A stretch of 64,000 nt of DNA from Mongoliibacter ruber (lineage in GTDB: Bacteria > Bacteroidota > Bacteroidia > Cytophagales > Cyclobacteriaceae), in NCBI RefSeq assembly GCF_003003005.1, contig NZ_PVTR01000002.1:124001-188000 (forward strand), read 5' to 3'. Shown piece after piece: positions 1-8,249 of this stretch (position 1 is the stretch's first letter; each line of letters opens with the position of its first letter). The position numbers and the translations under genes are program-made. The notes below the pieces were generated by a model, which worked only from the letters and a program-made list of their open reading frames with translations, searched no databases and was not told the origin of the DNA.

Positions 1-723
1 ATCTTGATGCTTGTAATTGAAAGCAAAGACAATTTCTCTGGTATTTTGAGTATTCATCAAACTACTTAGTGCTCCTTCTGATAGGTCTACCTTCATCCCA
101 CCGTGGAGTGATAATTTCATCGGCCACTGAGCTATTTGATCATCAATGAAAGATATATTGGGTTGGCTGACATGGTGGGCAGAAAAACCTAACCAGCCCC
201 ACTGATTATTGTAAAGCATTCCAAAGTGAAAATCTGCATACCTATGCCTCATATCCAAAACCAAGGATTCACCGCTATGGTCTCCGATTATTCCGCTGTC
301 AGGATCAATCTGACTACCAAAGACCATATGATTGAGATTGGCATCCCTTGATACAAACGACCCCTGCATTCCAAACCTGAGAAAGCTATCCAATCCTAAC
401 CTCAACCTGTAAGAATATGCCAAACCTATTTCAGAAGTACTTAAACCCGACATGGTCTCATCCATGCCGTTCACAATCAACGCTACCCCACTGTTTGTCC
501 CAAAGAAGTAATGGTCAAAATAAGCTGAATATGCATTGAGTGAGTGATCTAGACCAGGCCATTGGTTTCTGTAATTGACACCAAATCGCGTCATCTCTGC
601 AGAACCTGCAAAAGCGGGATTAAGATAAATAGGAGCAGCATAGAATTGAGAAAACTGAACATCCTGTGCCCGGATAGAGAAGCCTAGAAAAACAACAAAT
701 AAAAAGGTAACTAGGGCTTTCAT
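1..723 (-). CDS. PorP/SprF family type IX secretion membrane protein, 3' part cut by window edge
   Basis: The reading frame is open to the left edge of the window; 241 codons are visible from the ATG at 723. It begins with a signal peptide ending near RAQD, followed by the hallmark opening of the family, QFSQFYAAPIYLNPAF and YRNQWPGL, and then beta-strand-rich sequence. Members are predicted outer-membrane barrels that work with type IX secretion substrates. Its start lies 2 bp after the stop of the SprB-repeat protein, the sprB-sprF gene order, so it is probably the dedicated partner of that protein. It is a clear paralogue of the protein at 2942-3988. The C-terminal part cannot be judged here. 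Family assignment is confident; the partner is inferred from position. Confidence 0.9.
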   Translation of the reverse strand, partial: MKALVTFLFVVFLGFSIRAQDVQFSQFYAAPIYLNPAFAGSAEMTRFGVNYRNQWPGLDHSLNAYSAYFDHYFFGTNSGVALIVNGMDETMSGLSTSEIGLAYSYRLRLGLDSFLRFGMQGSFVSRDANLNHMVFGSQIDPDSGIIGDHSGESLVLDMRHRYADFHFGMLYNNQWGWLGFSAHHVSQPNISFIDDQIAQWPMKLSLHGGMKVDLSEGALSSLMNTQNTREIVFAFNYKHQD

Positions 724-725
724 AT

Positions 726-2576
726 TTACCTGATTAAAGTTATCGAACCGGACTTTTGCAATTTATCCCCCTGAATATTGGTGAAGGAGATTTGATACAC
801 GTAGCTGCCTCTTGGCATTAATTTCCCTTTATAGAAACCGTCCCATCCTTCACTTTCGAGTCCAGAGGCTGCGAATATTTGCTCACCCCAATTGTTAAAG
901 ATGTTCATTTCAAATTCGATTACCCCTTTAATAATGGGCTTGAAAGTATCATTCAATCCATCTCCATTGGGTGTAAATGCTGTAGGAACAGTCATCCATG
1001 CTTCATTATCGAGCACGCTGACCACTTTTGTTTCTACCGAAGAACAGCCATATATATCATAAGCGGTCAAAGTCACATCAAAATCACCCCAAGCATTGTA
1101 ACTGTGGATGGGGTCTTTGTCAGAAGACATTTGACCATCACCAAAATCCCAATGCCAGGCGATAAACTCTTCAGATATTTGACTTTCAAAAATCAATTCC
1201 TCCGACATGTATACTTGATCCAATGCGTTGATTTCAAGTTTTCTAAAATTGAAATCGATTCTTAAGCTTGATTCCTTGTCAAAGGAATTAACCCTTACCT
1301 TTTCAAGCACACTACAGCCATCTGCATCGATCACCTCCACACCGACTTCCTGCTCGTTTAGCAATTCAATTTCTTTTACATTGATAGAACCATCTGACCA
1401 TTTGATAGCATATGGGCTTTTTCCTCCTTCGATTTTTAGCCATGCTTGGACTTTGAAATCTCCTGTACTGCAATCCAGCTCCAAAGAAGTATCAATGTGA
1501 GCAACCATTTTTTCAGGTTCTTGTATGGTAATTGACTGATTGACCGAGCAGCCAGTTGCATCAGTTACCTTAACAGAATAGATTCCTGCAGTCATCCCAA
1601 CTATACTGCTGGACTTTTGTCCATTATTCCATTGAATGCTATAAGGTGCTACACCACCGGAGATCTCAAGATCAACTTCTCCATCCTCAGCTCCTGCACA
1701 AAGATTATGTTGTATCCTGTTCACTTCTACTATGATATCTGATTGGGCCGAAAAAACCTCAAAAGACCTGTAGCTACTGCATCCCTTTTCATCTTTTACC
1801 AATACTTCATAAATACCAGCATACAATCCGGAGATATCTTTGGTGGTTTCTCCATTTGACCATTCAAAAGAATAGTTGCCAGAACCACCATCTACATCAA
1901 GAAAAATAGCTCCAGTTTCATTGCTGCAATCTATGTTTTCGATCCTTTCATTGATTTCAATACCAGGACCATCTCCTAAAATCTCAAAGGAAATACTTGT
2001 GTCACAATTAAAATGATCTGCAATAGTGACGGTGTAGGTACCAGGCAATAGATCGGCTGCCTCCCATTTGTCTCTCAGGCCATGGGACCACTCAATTTTA
2101 TATGGTTCACCTCTTCCAAACTTGACTTCTAGCTTTGCACTCCCATCAGCACTGCTTCCACATGTAGCATCTTTTTTTTCTATCAAGTCTACAATCAAAG
2201 GAAAGGGGGGCTGAATTATGATCTTTTCGGTATGTTCCTTTCCATTGGCATCAGTAATAAAAACTGTGTAAGTACCTGCAAACAGATTATACCTATTTTG
2301 AACAGTTTCATTATTGTTCCACCTAAAAGTATATGGTGCTTTGCCTCCTGTGACATCAAGTATAATATGGCCTTTATCCTCATGTGAACAAAGGGCAAGT
2401 TGACCTGAAATAGTAACTGAAATATTCTCAGAAGGGTAATTATCGGTTTTTTGATATTCTATAGTGTTGACTCTTTTGTCTATATCCTGAGCCAAAGCAT
2501 CTTCCATAAAAAATATGGTTAGTACACCCAAAAAGAAGTGTTTGCAAATTGACAAATATCGCTTTCTAGTCCCCAT
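726..2576 (-). CDS. SprB-repeat/PKD surface protein with gliding-motility (type B) C-terminal domain
   Basis: A 616-residue exported protein. A signal peptide ends near residue 30 (DALAQ). Five SprB-type repeats follow, at about 63-122, 139-199, 217-275, 293-352 and 369-431, each with a GG..PY...W..G core and an AGTYTV-like strand. A PKD domain lies at about 450-520 (WHWDFGDG). The last 90 residues are the gliding-motility-associated C-terminal domain (TAFTPNGDGLNDTF, FNNWGEQIF, GWDG), a type B sorting signal of the type IX system that keeps the protein at the cell surface. The gene lies between two PorP/SprF genes, all read leftward. An adhesin role is an inference from family. The ATG at 2576 is the only start that supplies a complete signal peptide. 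Confidence 0.9.
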   Translation of the reverse strand: MGTRKRYLSICKHFFLGVLTIFFMEDALAQDIDKRVNTIEYQKTDNYPSENISVTISGQLALCSHEDKGHIILDVTGGKAPYTFRWNNNETVQNRYNLFAGTYTVFITDANGKEHTEKIIIQPPFPLIVDLIEKKDATCGSSADGSAKLEVKFGRGEPYKIEWSHGLRDKWEAADLLPGTYTVTIADHFNCDTSISFEILGDGPGIEINERIENIDCSNETGAIFLDVDGGSGNYSFEWSNGETTKDISGLYAGIYEVLVKDEKGCSSYRSFEVFSAQSDIIVEVNRIQHNLCAGAEDGEVDLEISGGVAPYSIQWNNGQKSSSIVGMTAGIYSVKVTDATGCSVNQSITIQEPEKMVAHIDTSLELDCSTGDFKVQAWLKIEGGKSPYAIKWSDGSINVKEIELLNEQEVGVEVIDADGCSVLEKVRVNSFDKESSLRIDFNFRKLEINALDQVYMSEELIFESQISEEFIAWHWDFGDGQMSSDKDPIHSYNAWGDFDVTLTAYDIYGCSSVETKVVSVLDNEAWMTVPTAFTPNGDGLNDTFKPIIKGVIEFEMNIFNNWGEQIFAASGLESEGWDGFYKGKLMPRGSYVYQISFTNIQGDKLQKSGSITLIR

Positions 2577-2941
2577 GGCCTTGAATCAATACTGAAAATA
2601 ACTAGTTGATTTGCATACTGTTTTTTGCATTTCATACAGAGATTAAAGATCTACAGTATTTAGAATATTATTTTATGTATTACGTATTATGCAAAATGAT
2701 AATCTTATTTAACACGTATTACAAGTAATAAATGAATAAAATGCTGTTAAAAAAACTTTCTAGTGGATATTTTCACAGACAGAAAATATTAGAATATTTA
2801 TATTTTGATATAAAAAGTTTAATATTCAAAATAGCGTTTAAATAGTGCTTTTTAATAGGTATAAAATCAAAATCAGCTATAAAATAAATTTTAGCTATCA
2901 ACAAAGACCTAATAATGTTTTACAATAAAAAACTTGCTGAA
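2577..2941. other. AT-rich intergenic region
   Basis: This 365-bp stretch separates two leftward genes. It is very AT-rich, with no credible reading frame and no strong hairpin. Two similar words (TATTACGTATTATG and ACACGTATTACAAG) occur near 2677-2730. No exact TAnnTTTG box was found on the leftward strand, so where the promoter for the SprB-repeat gene lies is unclear. Confidence 0.5.
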
Positions 2942-3988
2942 TCAGTAATGGAAACAAGGAATTGTCCGTGCTTTTTGGTTTCGGTTTTTAGGATCTCCCC
3001 ACAAAAAAGAATAACGCATAGAAATCTCATGAGCACCGCCACTATTTCTAAGGTTCAATTTGGAAATCGTAAAATCATAACTGTATCCGATGTCTATTCC
3101 AGTAGGTAAAGAAACTCCTATCACTCCAATAATAGCTTCGTTATTTGGCAACCTATATTTTGTTGGAAGTCCTCTGTACCAAACACCTACGACAAGTGGG
3201 TCTAAAAAAAGCTGTGCTCCTACATCCAATTGGTTAAATGGTGCCTGCTGCTTGTAATTGAAGCCTAGAGAAAGTGAGCGTTCCTGTCTGGTATTTGAAA
3301 AGGTATTGTTGATACCTCCATAGCCAAGTTGGAAGCGGTAACCACCATGAGCGGAATACCTCACCGGCAAAGCGCTGATTCCTTCATCTACAAAAGACAC
3401 ATTAGGTTCAGTAATATTATGAGCTGAAAGTCCAAGCCAAGCATTTTTGGTCGTAAACATGGTGCCAAAATGGTAATTCATAAACCTGTAGTTGTAATCC
3501 AAGGCTATTCCTGACAACTCATCTGTAATTACACCTATACTACCGCTGCCGATATCTATCATGGATCCAAAAATCAGGTCCCCAAAGTAAGCATCCCGAG
3601 AGATAAAACTCGCCTGACCACCAAACCGCCAATTGATGTCATCAGTAAGTTTGAGGTTATAACTATATGCTAACCCAACTTCATTTGTAGCCAATTGTGC
3701 GAGGCTTTCTCGATTTCCATTGATTATCAATCCTATCCCACTATTGTAGTCAAAAACATAGTGGTCAATATAAGCTGAATAGGAATTAAATGAGTGGTTA
3801 AGGCCTGGCCATTGGTTTCGATAGTTGAGACCTACACGTGTGAGTTCGGATGCTCCTGTCATGGCCGGATTCAAAAAAATTGGGGCAGCATAGAACTGGG
3901 AAAATTGAATATCCTGAGAATAAACTTCTCTGGTACTCAAGATTCCTAATATCAATAACGCTAATAAACGTAGGTAATTCTTAGCCAT
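2942..3988 (-). CDS. PorP/SprF family type IX secretion membrane protein
   Basis: A 348-residue protein with signal peptide (cleavage near VYSQD) and the family opening QFSQFYAAPIFLNPAM and YRNQWPGL, followed by repeated barrel-like strands such as SAYIDHYVFDYNSGIGL. It is a full-length member and a paralogue of the truncated gene at the window edge. The family acts in the outer membrane with type IX secretion and gliding-motility substrates. It is the first gene of the leftward group; 365 bp separate it from the SprB-repeat gene, so co-transcription is possible but not shown. The last residues (RTIPCFHY) are unusual, but the frame is intact. Which substrate it serves is unknown. Confidence 0.9.
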   Translation of the reverse strand: MAKNYLRLLALLILGILSTREVYSQDIQFSQFYAAPIFLNPAMTGASELTRVGLNYRNQWPGLNHSFNSYSAYIDHYVFDYNSGIGLIINGNRESLAQLATNEVGLAYSYNLKLTDDINWRFGGQASFISRDAYFGDLIFGSMIDIGSGSIGVITDELSGIALDYNYRFMNYHFGTMFTTKNAWLGLSAHNITEPNVSFVDEGISALPVRYSAHGGYRFQLGYGGINNTFSNTRQERSLSLGFNYKQQAPFNQLDVGAQLFLDPLVVGVWYRGLPTKYRLPNNEAIIGVIGVSLPTGIDIGYSYDFTISKLNLRNSGGAHEISMRYSFLWGDPKNRNQKARTIPCFHY

Positions 3989-4384
3989 AATAGCCTCTGC
4001 CTATTTCAGTTGTTTTTCAACAACATTTACTCAAATTAAATGTGTAGATATTATTGCAATTACTAGGGCGAGGTATGGGCGTATACAATGGGTATTTTCC
4101 AAACACAATCTTATCAAACATCACATTCTGACGTGAATATAAATTGTTTTTTAGAAATTGTGGGATTTTTTTGACCAATATTTATAAACCTCTTCTCACA
4201 TAACTTTTAATCTCCAATTTCATGCCAAGGAAAAGACCCGGCCAAAGACCGGGTCTTTTGAAAATAATTACTACTACTAGGGTTTACCGCTAACCGCTTT
4301 CTATCCCTGTAGCAAATGTACTTATTTAGTGTAATTCTATCAATATTTTTCTCAATTATTATATTGATAATGAATATCTTACAT
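3989..4384. other. Intergenic region between lysA and porP-like gene
   Basis: About 400 bp without a believable gene. It contains the lysA terminator hairpin (4231-4259). The rest is AT-rich; a short frame at 4207-4395 runs through the hairpin and has no protein-like character. The promoter of the PorP/SprF gene should lie here, but no exact TAnnTTTG box was seen on the leftward strand. Confidence 0.5.
4231..4259. terminator. Rho-independent terminator, lysA side
   Basis: A perfect 11-bp stem (AAAAGACCCGG with CCGGGTCTTTT) and a 7-base loop. It lies about 125 bp downstream of the lysA stop. The A/T ends of the stem allow function on either strand. Confidence 0.75.
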
Positions 4385-5617
4385 TTATATTCCAATGTCT
4401 ACTTGATGTTTTAAAATATCATCAAAAGACTCTCTTTTGCGAATTAAATGGGCTTTACCATCCAAAATCAAAACTTCTGCAGGTCTCAATCTTGAGTTAT
4501 AATTGGAAGCCATACTGAAGCCATATGCTCCTGCATTTTTTATTGCAAGAATATCACCCTCTTGAACCTCTTTCAATTTTCTGTCAGCTGCAATTGTATC
4601 TGTTTCACATATATATCCAACGATAGTATACACCCTTTCTGGTCCTTCTAGCCTTGAAATATTTGCAACACTGTGATATGCGTCGTACATCATTGGACGT
4701 ATAAGGTGGTTTAACCCCGTATCTACACCTACGAAGGTAGAAGCAGGAGTGGACTTGATTACATTGGCCTTAGTCAATAAAGTACCTGCTTCACTTACCA
4801 GGAATTTTCCGGGTTCAAACCATATTTCCAACTCTCTTCCATATTCCTTGCAGAAATTTTTAAAAGCCTCAGAAACTCTCTTTCCGACATCTTTGATATC
4901 AGTAGAAATGTCTCCCGGCTTGTATGCCACCTTAAATCCTCCACCAAAATCCAAAAACTTCAAACCTTTGAATTCTCGGGCTGCATCAAACAAAATCTCT
5001 GCTCCTTTTAAGAATACATCCGCATCCAAAATGTCTGATCCTGTGTGTACATGTAGTCCAGTAATATCAAGTTCATATGCTTCTACCACCTTGTGCACAT
5101 GCTTCAATTGTAGAATAGAAATCCCAAACTTGCTGTCGATATGGCCTACAGAAATTTTGGCATTACCACCAGCCAAAATATGAGGGTTGAGTCTTATACA
5201 CACTGGAATAGAGCTGCCATATTCCGTCCCAAAATGCTCAAGCATGGGGATATTGTCAATATTAATCATTACACCAAGTCCAACGGCTTCCTTGATTTCT
5301 TCAAAAGAAACGCCATTTGGGGTATACATAATCTCGTCTGGACTGAAACCGGCATGAAGACAAAGTTTTACTTCTTCTATAGACACAGCGTCTACTCCTG
5401 TTCCTGACTTTTTCATCAATTTCAGGATGTTGATATTTGACAAGGCCTTGGTAGCGTATTTAATTTTCAGCTTCACCGTTGAAAATGCATCCTGCAGTTG
5501 CTTTACCTGCCCTTGGATTTTTTGCCCATCATATACGTAAAGAGGCGTGCCATATTCTTTGGCCAAATCAGTGAGGCCAATACCTTGAATCTGATAATTT
5601 TGATCTTTGATCTCCAT
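4385..5617 (-). CDS. lysA: Diaminopimelate decarboxylase
   Basis: Converts meso-diaminopimelate to L-lysine with pyridoxal phosphate, the last step of lysine synthesis. The 410-residue product has the fold type III decarboxylase layout: the PLP-binding lysine in KYATKALSNINIL, the HVHTGSD strand, the glycine-rich FLDFGGGFK segment, the WFEPGKFLV segment and the CETDTIA active-site motif. The frame extends upstream to a TTG at 5638, but the ATG at 5617 (MEIKDQNYQ) is preferred. A good promoter lies at 5743-5773, leaving a leader of about 120 bases that contains a terminator-like hairpin. It is transcribed away from the histidine kinase operon and stands alone. Confidence 0.93.
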   Translation of the reverse strand: MEIKDQNYQIQGIGLTDLAKEYGTPLYVYDGQKIQGQVKQLQDAFSTVKLKIKYATKALSNINILKLMKKSGTGVDAVSIEEVKLCLHAGFSPDEIMYTPNGVSFEEIKEAVGLGVMINIDNIPMLEHFGTEYGSSIPVCIRLNPHILAGGNAKISVGHIDSKFGISILQLKHVHKVVEAYELDITGLHVHTGSDILDADVFLKGAEILFDAAREFKGLKFLDFGGGFKVAYKPGDISTDIKDVGKRVSEAFKNFCKEYGRELEIWFEPGKFLVSEAGTLLTKANVIKSTPASTFVGVDTGLNHLIRPMMYDAYHSVANISRLEGPERVYTIVGYICETDTIAADRKLKEVQEGDILAIKNAGAYGFSMASNYNSRLRPAEVLILDGKAHLIRKRESFDDILKHQVDIGI

Positions 5618-5660
5618 GCGTGTTAAATTAAGCGACAAAGATAGGGATAGCTCATCAATA

Positions 5661-5688
5661 AAAAAGGGAAGCTTTCACCTCCCTTTTT
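5661..5688 (-). terminator. Terminator-like hairpin inside the lysA leader (possible attenuator)
   Basis: A 9-bp stem (AAAAAGGGA with TCCCTTTTT) around a 10-base loop. Read leftward it is followed by a T run (CCCTTTTTTATT). It lies between the predicted lysA promoter and the lysA start codon, so it could attenuate lysA transcription. It might instead stop antisense transcripts, since it is nearly symmetrical. Confidence 0.5.
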
Positions 5689-5742
5689 ATCTACTTTGCG
5701 TAGTTATTTGTGTATAAGTAATCAAGAAACAAACATTGTTTC

Positions 5743-5773
5743 CAAAGGTAAAGAATGGTAAAAAACCGTCAAA
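5743..5773 (-). promoter_or_regulatory. Predicted Bacteroidota-type promoter for lysA
   Basis: Read leftward: TTTG (5773-5770), a 19-bp spacer, then TACCTTTG (5750-5743), an exact match to TAnnTTTG. Transcription would begin near 5738, about 120 bases before the lysA ATG. Confidence 0.65.
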
Positions 5774-5809
5774 ACCCCTCCCTTCAAAAGCCTGTTAAAT
5801 ATTGTTAAG

Positions 5810-5843
5810 TTGCTTAGAAGGGGGTTTTTATAGTATAAATTTG
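5810..5843 (+). promoter_or_regulatory. Predicted promoter of the histidine kinase operon
   Basis: A TTG (5810-5812), a 23-bp spacer and TAAATTTG (5836-5843), an exact TAnnTTTG box. The start codon at 5848 follows so closely that the transcript would be leaderless or nearly so, unless another promoter is used. Confidence 0.5.
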
Positions 5844-5847
5844 TAAA

Positions 5848-7560
5848 ATGTCTAAAACCCGAATGAAATTAATAATACTTCTAATGACCTTTGCCAGCCT
5901 TGGTTTGGTAGGGTTCCAGTATTATTGGGTAAGCAATGCGCTGAGCATTAACGAGCAAAGATTTGAGCAAAACGTCTATCAATCTCTTTCTTCGGCTATA
6001 GGACAATTGGAAAAGGAAGAAACCAAGGACCTGTTTCTCTCCATTTTGAATACCGATACTACACTTCAGAAATCCCTTTTTCAAAAAATAGAACCAATAG
6101 CTGTGCAGGTGAGGCAAAAGCCTGTCAATAATAGAAGACGTCCTTCTGTAATGGATACTATGATGAAACAGCCTCTGCCTCAGCTTAGCCAAAGATTTCG
6201 CAGGCTGGTGGAGGCACGCGGTGTGGATCCTGATGTATTTATGGATTTGGATAATTTCTTCACCTACCTGACAGCAGATATAGCAGGAAAAATATTCACA
6301 CCTGATGAAATGGAGATTCTCCTTCAGGAAAGACAAAGGCAATTGCAGTTTTTGGATCAAACAGAAGCATATTTCAGAAACCGACAGAACCTGCCTGAAC
6401 CTGAGTATGTGGAAGAATACAATATCCCAAGAGATGCTTTTGAAAAAATCAGGTACACCAACCTGAAAATCGAGGCTATGAACCAGGTGATGGAGGAGCT
6501 TTTGGAAGGTCAGAAAGACATACTGGCGCGTGTAGACACATCACATGTCAAAAATCTTGTCAAAAATCACCTGAAGGAAAGGGGAATAGCACAAAATTTT
6601 GAATTGGCCATAATAAATGACAAGGATGAGATGATTCCTATTTCAAGAGCAGCAGATTTGGTGAAGCTACGCTCAAATGGCGTGCAGGCAAGGCTTTTTC
6701 CTTCTGACATCCTCGGGAAGGAAAATCACCTTCTGATTAATTTCCCCGCTAAAAGGGCCTATATCTTGCAACAAATATGGCTTCCTGTACTAAGTTCTCT
6801 TGTGTTTATAGGTATAGTGATTTTCTGCTTTATCTATGCAATCAAAGTCATCATAAGACAAAAAAACCTGTCTGACATCAAAAATGACTTTATCAACAAC
6901 ATGACTCACGAGTTCAAGACCCCAATTGCTACTGTGAGTTTAGCCATTGAAGCACTACAAGATCCGGACTTGATGAGTCAGGACTCTTTTAGAAAGAGAT
7001 ACTTGGGCATCATCAAAGATGAGAATAAAAGGCTCGGTACACAGGTCGAAAAAGTACTGCAAGCTGCTACGCTGGACAAAAAAGAATTCAAACTCAAAAT
7101 GGAAACCTTGGACCTGGAAGAGGTATTGGTCTCAGCCAAAGACCACATAGAATTACAGGTGGAAAGCAAAGAAGGAAAGATTTCATTTGAATCTCATCTG
7201 AGTGACCCGATTATCGAGGCAGATCCGTTTCACTTGACCCATATTGTGAACAACTTGTTGGACAATTCTGTAAAATATTCCAAAGAAAAGCCAAACATCC
7301 TTCTGAAATGCTGGGATCAAAACGGTAGCGTATTCGTCTCAGTAGAGGATAATGGCATAGGCATGACAAAGGACACGGTCAAAAAAATATTTGATAAGTT
7401 TTATAGGGTACCAACTGGAAATATTCACGATGTGAAAGGTTTTGGCTTGGGACTTGCCTATGTAAAAACAATGATTGAAGCACACAGTGGAGAAATCACC
7501 GTAAGCAGTGAATTAGGAAAAGGAAGTATATTTACCATCAAACTCCCCAAAAAGCAATGA
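5848..7560 (+). CDS. Membrane-bound sensor histidine kinase
   Basis: A 570-residue sensor kinase that phosphorylates the response regulator encoded next. Membrane helices lie at about 7-28 and 309-334, and the roughly 280 residues between them form a mostly charged, helical periplasmic sensor region with no recognised domain. No HAMP domain is evident after the second helix. The dimerisation/phosphoacceptor helix carries His354 (FINNMTHEFKTP). The ATPase domain has an N box (NNLLDNSVKYS), G1 (DNGIGM), F box (FDKFYR) and G2 (GFGLGLAYVK). The layout resembles RprX-type kinases of Bacteroides. The stop overlaps the regulator start by 4 bases (ATGA), so the two are translationally coupled. The signal is unknown. 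Confidence 0.93.
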   Translation: MSKTRMKLIILLMTFASLGLVGFQYYWVSNALSINEQRFEQNVYQSLSSAIGQLEKEETKDLFLSILNTDTTLQKSLFQKIEPIAVQVRQKPVNNRRRPSVMDTMMKQPLPQLSQRFRRLVEARGVDPDVFMDLDNFFTYLTADIAGKIFTPDEMEILLQERQRQLQFLDQTEAYFRNRQNLPEPEYVEEYNIPRDAFEKIRYTNLKIEAMNQVMEELLEGQKDILARVDTSHVKNLVKNHLKERGIAQNFELAIINDKDEMIPISRAADLVKLRSNGVQARLFPSDILGKENHLLINFPAKRAYILQQIWLPVLSSLVFIGIVIFCFIYAIKVIIRQKNLSDIKNDFINNMTHEFKTPIATVSLAIEALQDPDLMSQDSFRKRYLGIIKDENKRLGTQVEKVLQAATLDKKEFKLKMETLDLEEVLVSAKDHIELQVESKEGKISFESHLSDPIIEADPFHLTHIVNNLLDNSVKYSKEKPNILLKCWDQNGSVFVSVEDNGIGMTKDTVKKIFDKFYRVPTGNIHDVKGFGLGLAYVKTMIEAHSGEITVSSELGKGSIFTIKLPKKQ

Positions 7561-8249
7561 GCAAATCCAAACTTTTAGTAGTCGAAGATGACCCAAATCT
7601 AGGAGATATTCTCCAGGAATACCTGAATATGAAAGGTTACGAAACCACACTATGCAGGGATGGAGAAGAAGGCTGGTCAAAATTTAAAAAGGACAAGTAC
7701 GACCTGGCTATCTTGGATGTCATGATGCCTAAAAAAGATGGCTTCACCCTTGGCAGCGAAATCAAAAAGGTCCAAGAAGACCTTCCCATCATATACCTTA
7801 CTGCCAAAAATCTGAAAGAAGATATCATAGAAGGATTGAAAATCGGCGCGGACGATTACATCACCAAGCCTTTTAGCATGGAAGAGCTGCTGCTTAGAAT
7901 TGCAGCAATCCTAAGAAGAACACAGAAAAGCGAAGAAATTCAAGCGCTTAAAGTCTATAATTTCGGAGAGTTTGAACTCCATTACGACCAGCAATTTATC
8001 AAAGGGCCAAGTGGTGACCACAAACTCACTTCAAAAGAAAATGAACTTCTCAGACTTTTAGCTTCTGAGGCAAACAAACTTGTCAACAGAAGTCATGCGC
8101 TCAAGCAGATTTGGGGTGATGACTCCTATTTCAATGCTAGAAGTATGGATGTATACCTCAGTAAAATCAGGAAAATTCTGAAAGATGACCCAAAAGTTCA
8201 GATCATAACCGTACATGGAGAAGGTTTTAAGCTGGTAGTAACAGGATGA
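7557..8249 (+). CDS. OmpR-family response regulator (RprY-like)
   Basis: A 230-residue DNA-binding response regulator. The receiver domain has the acidic pocket VEDD (residues 9-12), phosphoacceptor Asp54 (LAILDVMMP), Thr82 and Lys104 (ITKPF). A winged-helix output domain covers about residues 130-228 (TSKENELLRLLA, SMDVYLSKIRKIL). It closely matches the RprY type common in Bacteroidota. It is overlapped by 4 bases with the kinase upstream and with the lipoprotein downstream (ATGA at both junctions), which indicates one tightly coupled operon. Targets are unknown; the co-transcribed lipoprotein may be part of the same sensory circuit. Confidence 0.94.
   Translation: MSKSKLLVVEDDPNLGDILQEYLNMKGYETTLCRDGEEGWSKFKKDKYDLAILDVMMPKKDGFTLGSEIKKVQEDLPIIYLTAKNLKEDIIEGLKIGADDYITKPFSMEELLLRIAAILRRTQKSEEIQALKVYNFGEFELHYDQQFIKGPSGDHKLTSKENELLRLLASEANKLVNRSHALKQIWGDDSYFNARSMDVYLSKIRKILKDDPKVQIITVHGEGFKLVVTG

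Noticed and set aside
4207-4395. 62-codon frame after lysA
   Set aside because: It passes through the lysA terminator and overlaps the lysA end; composition is Ile/Lys/Asn-rich as expected for random AT-rich DNA.
5640-5745. Lysine riboswitch in the lysA leader
   Set aside because: The leader is only about 100 bases, and I cannot find the multi-helix core of that riboswitch; reported only as a possible attenuator.
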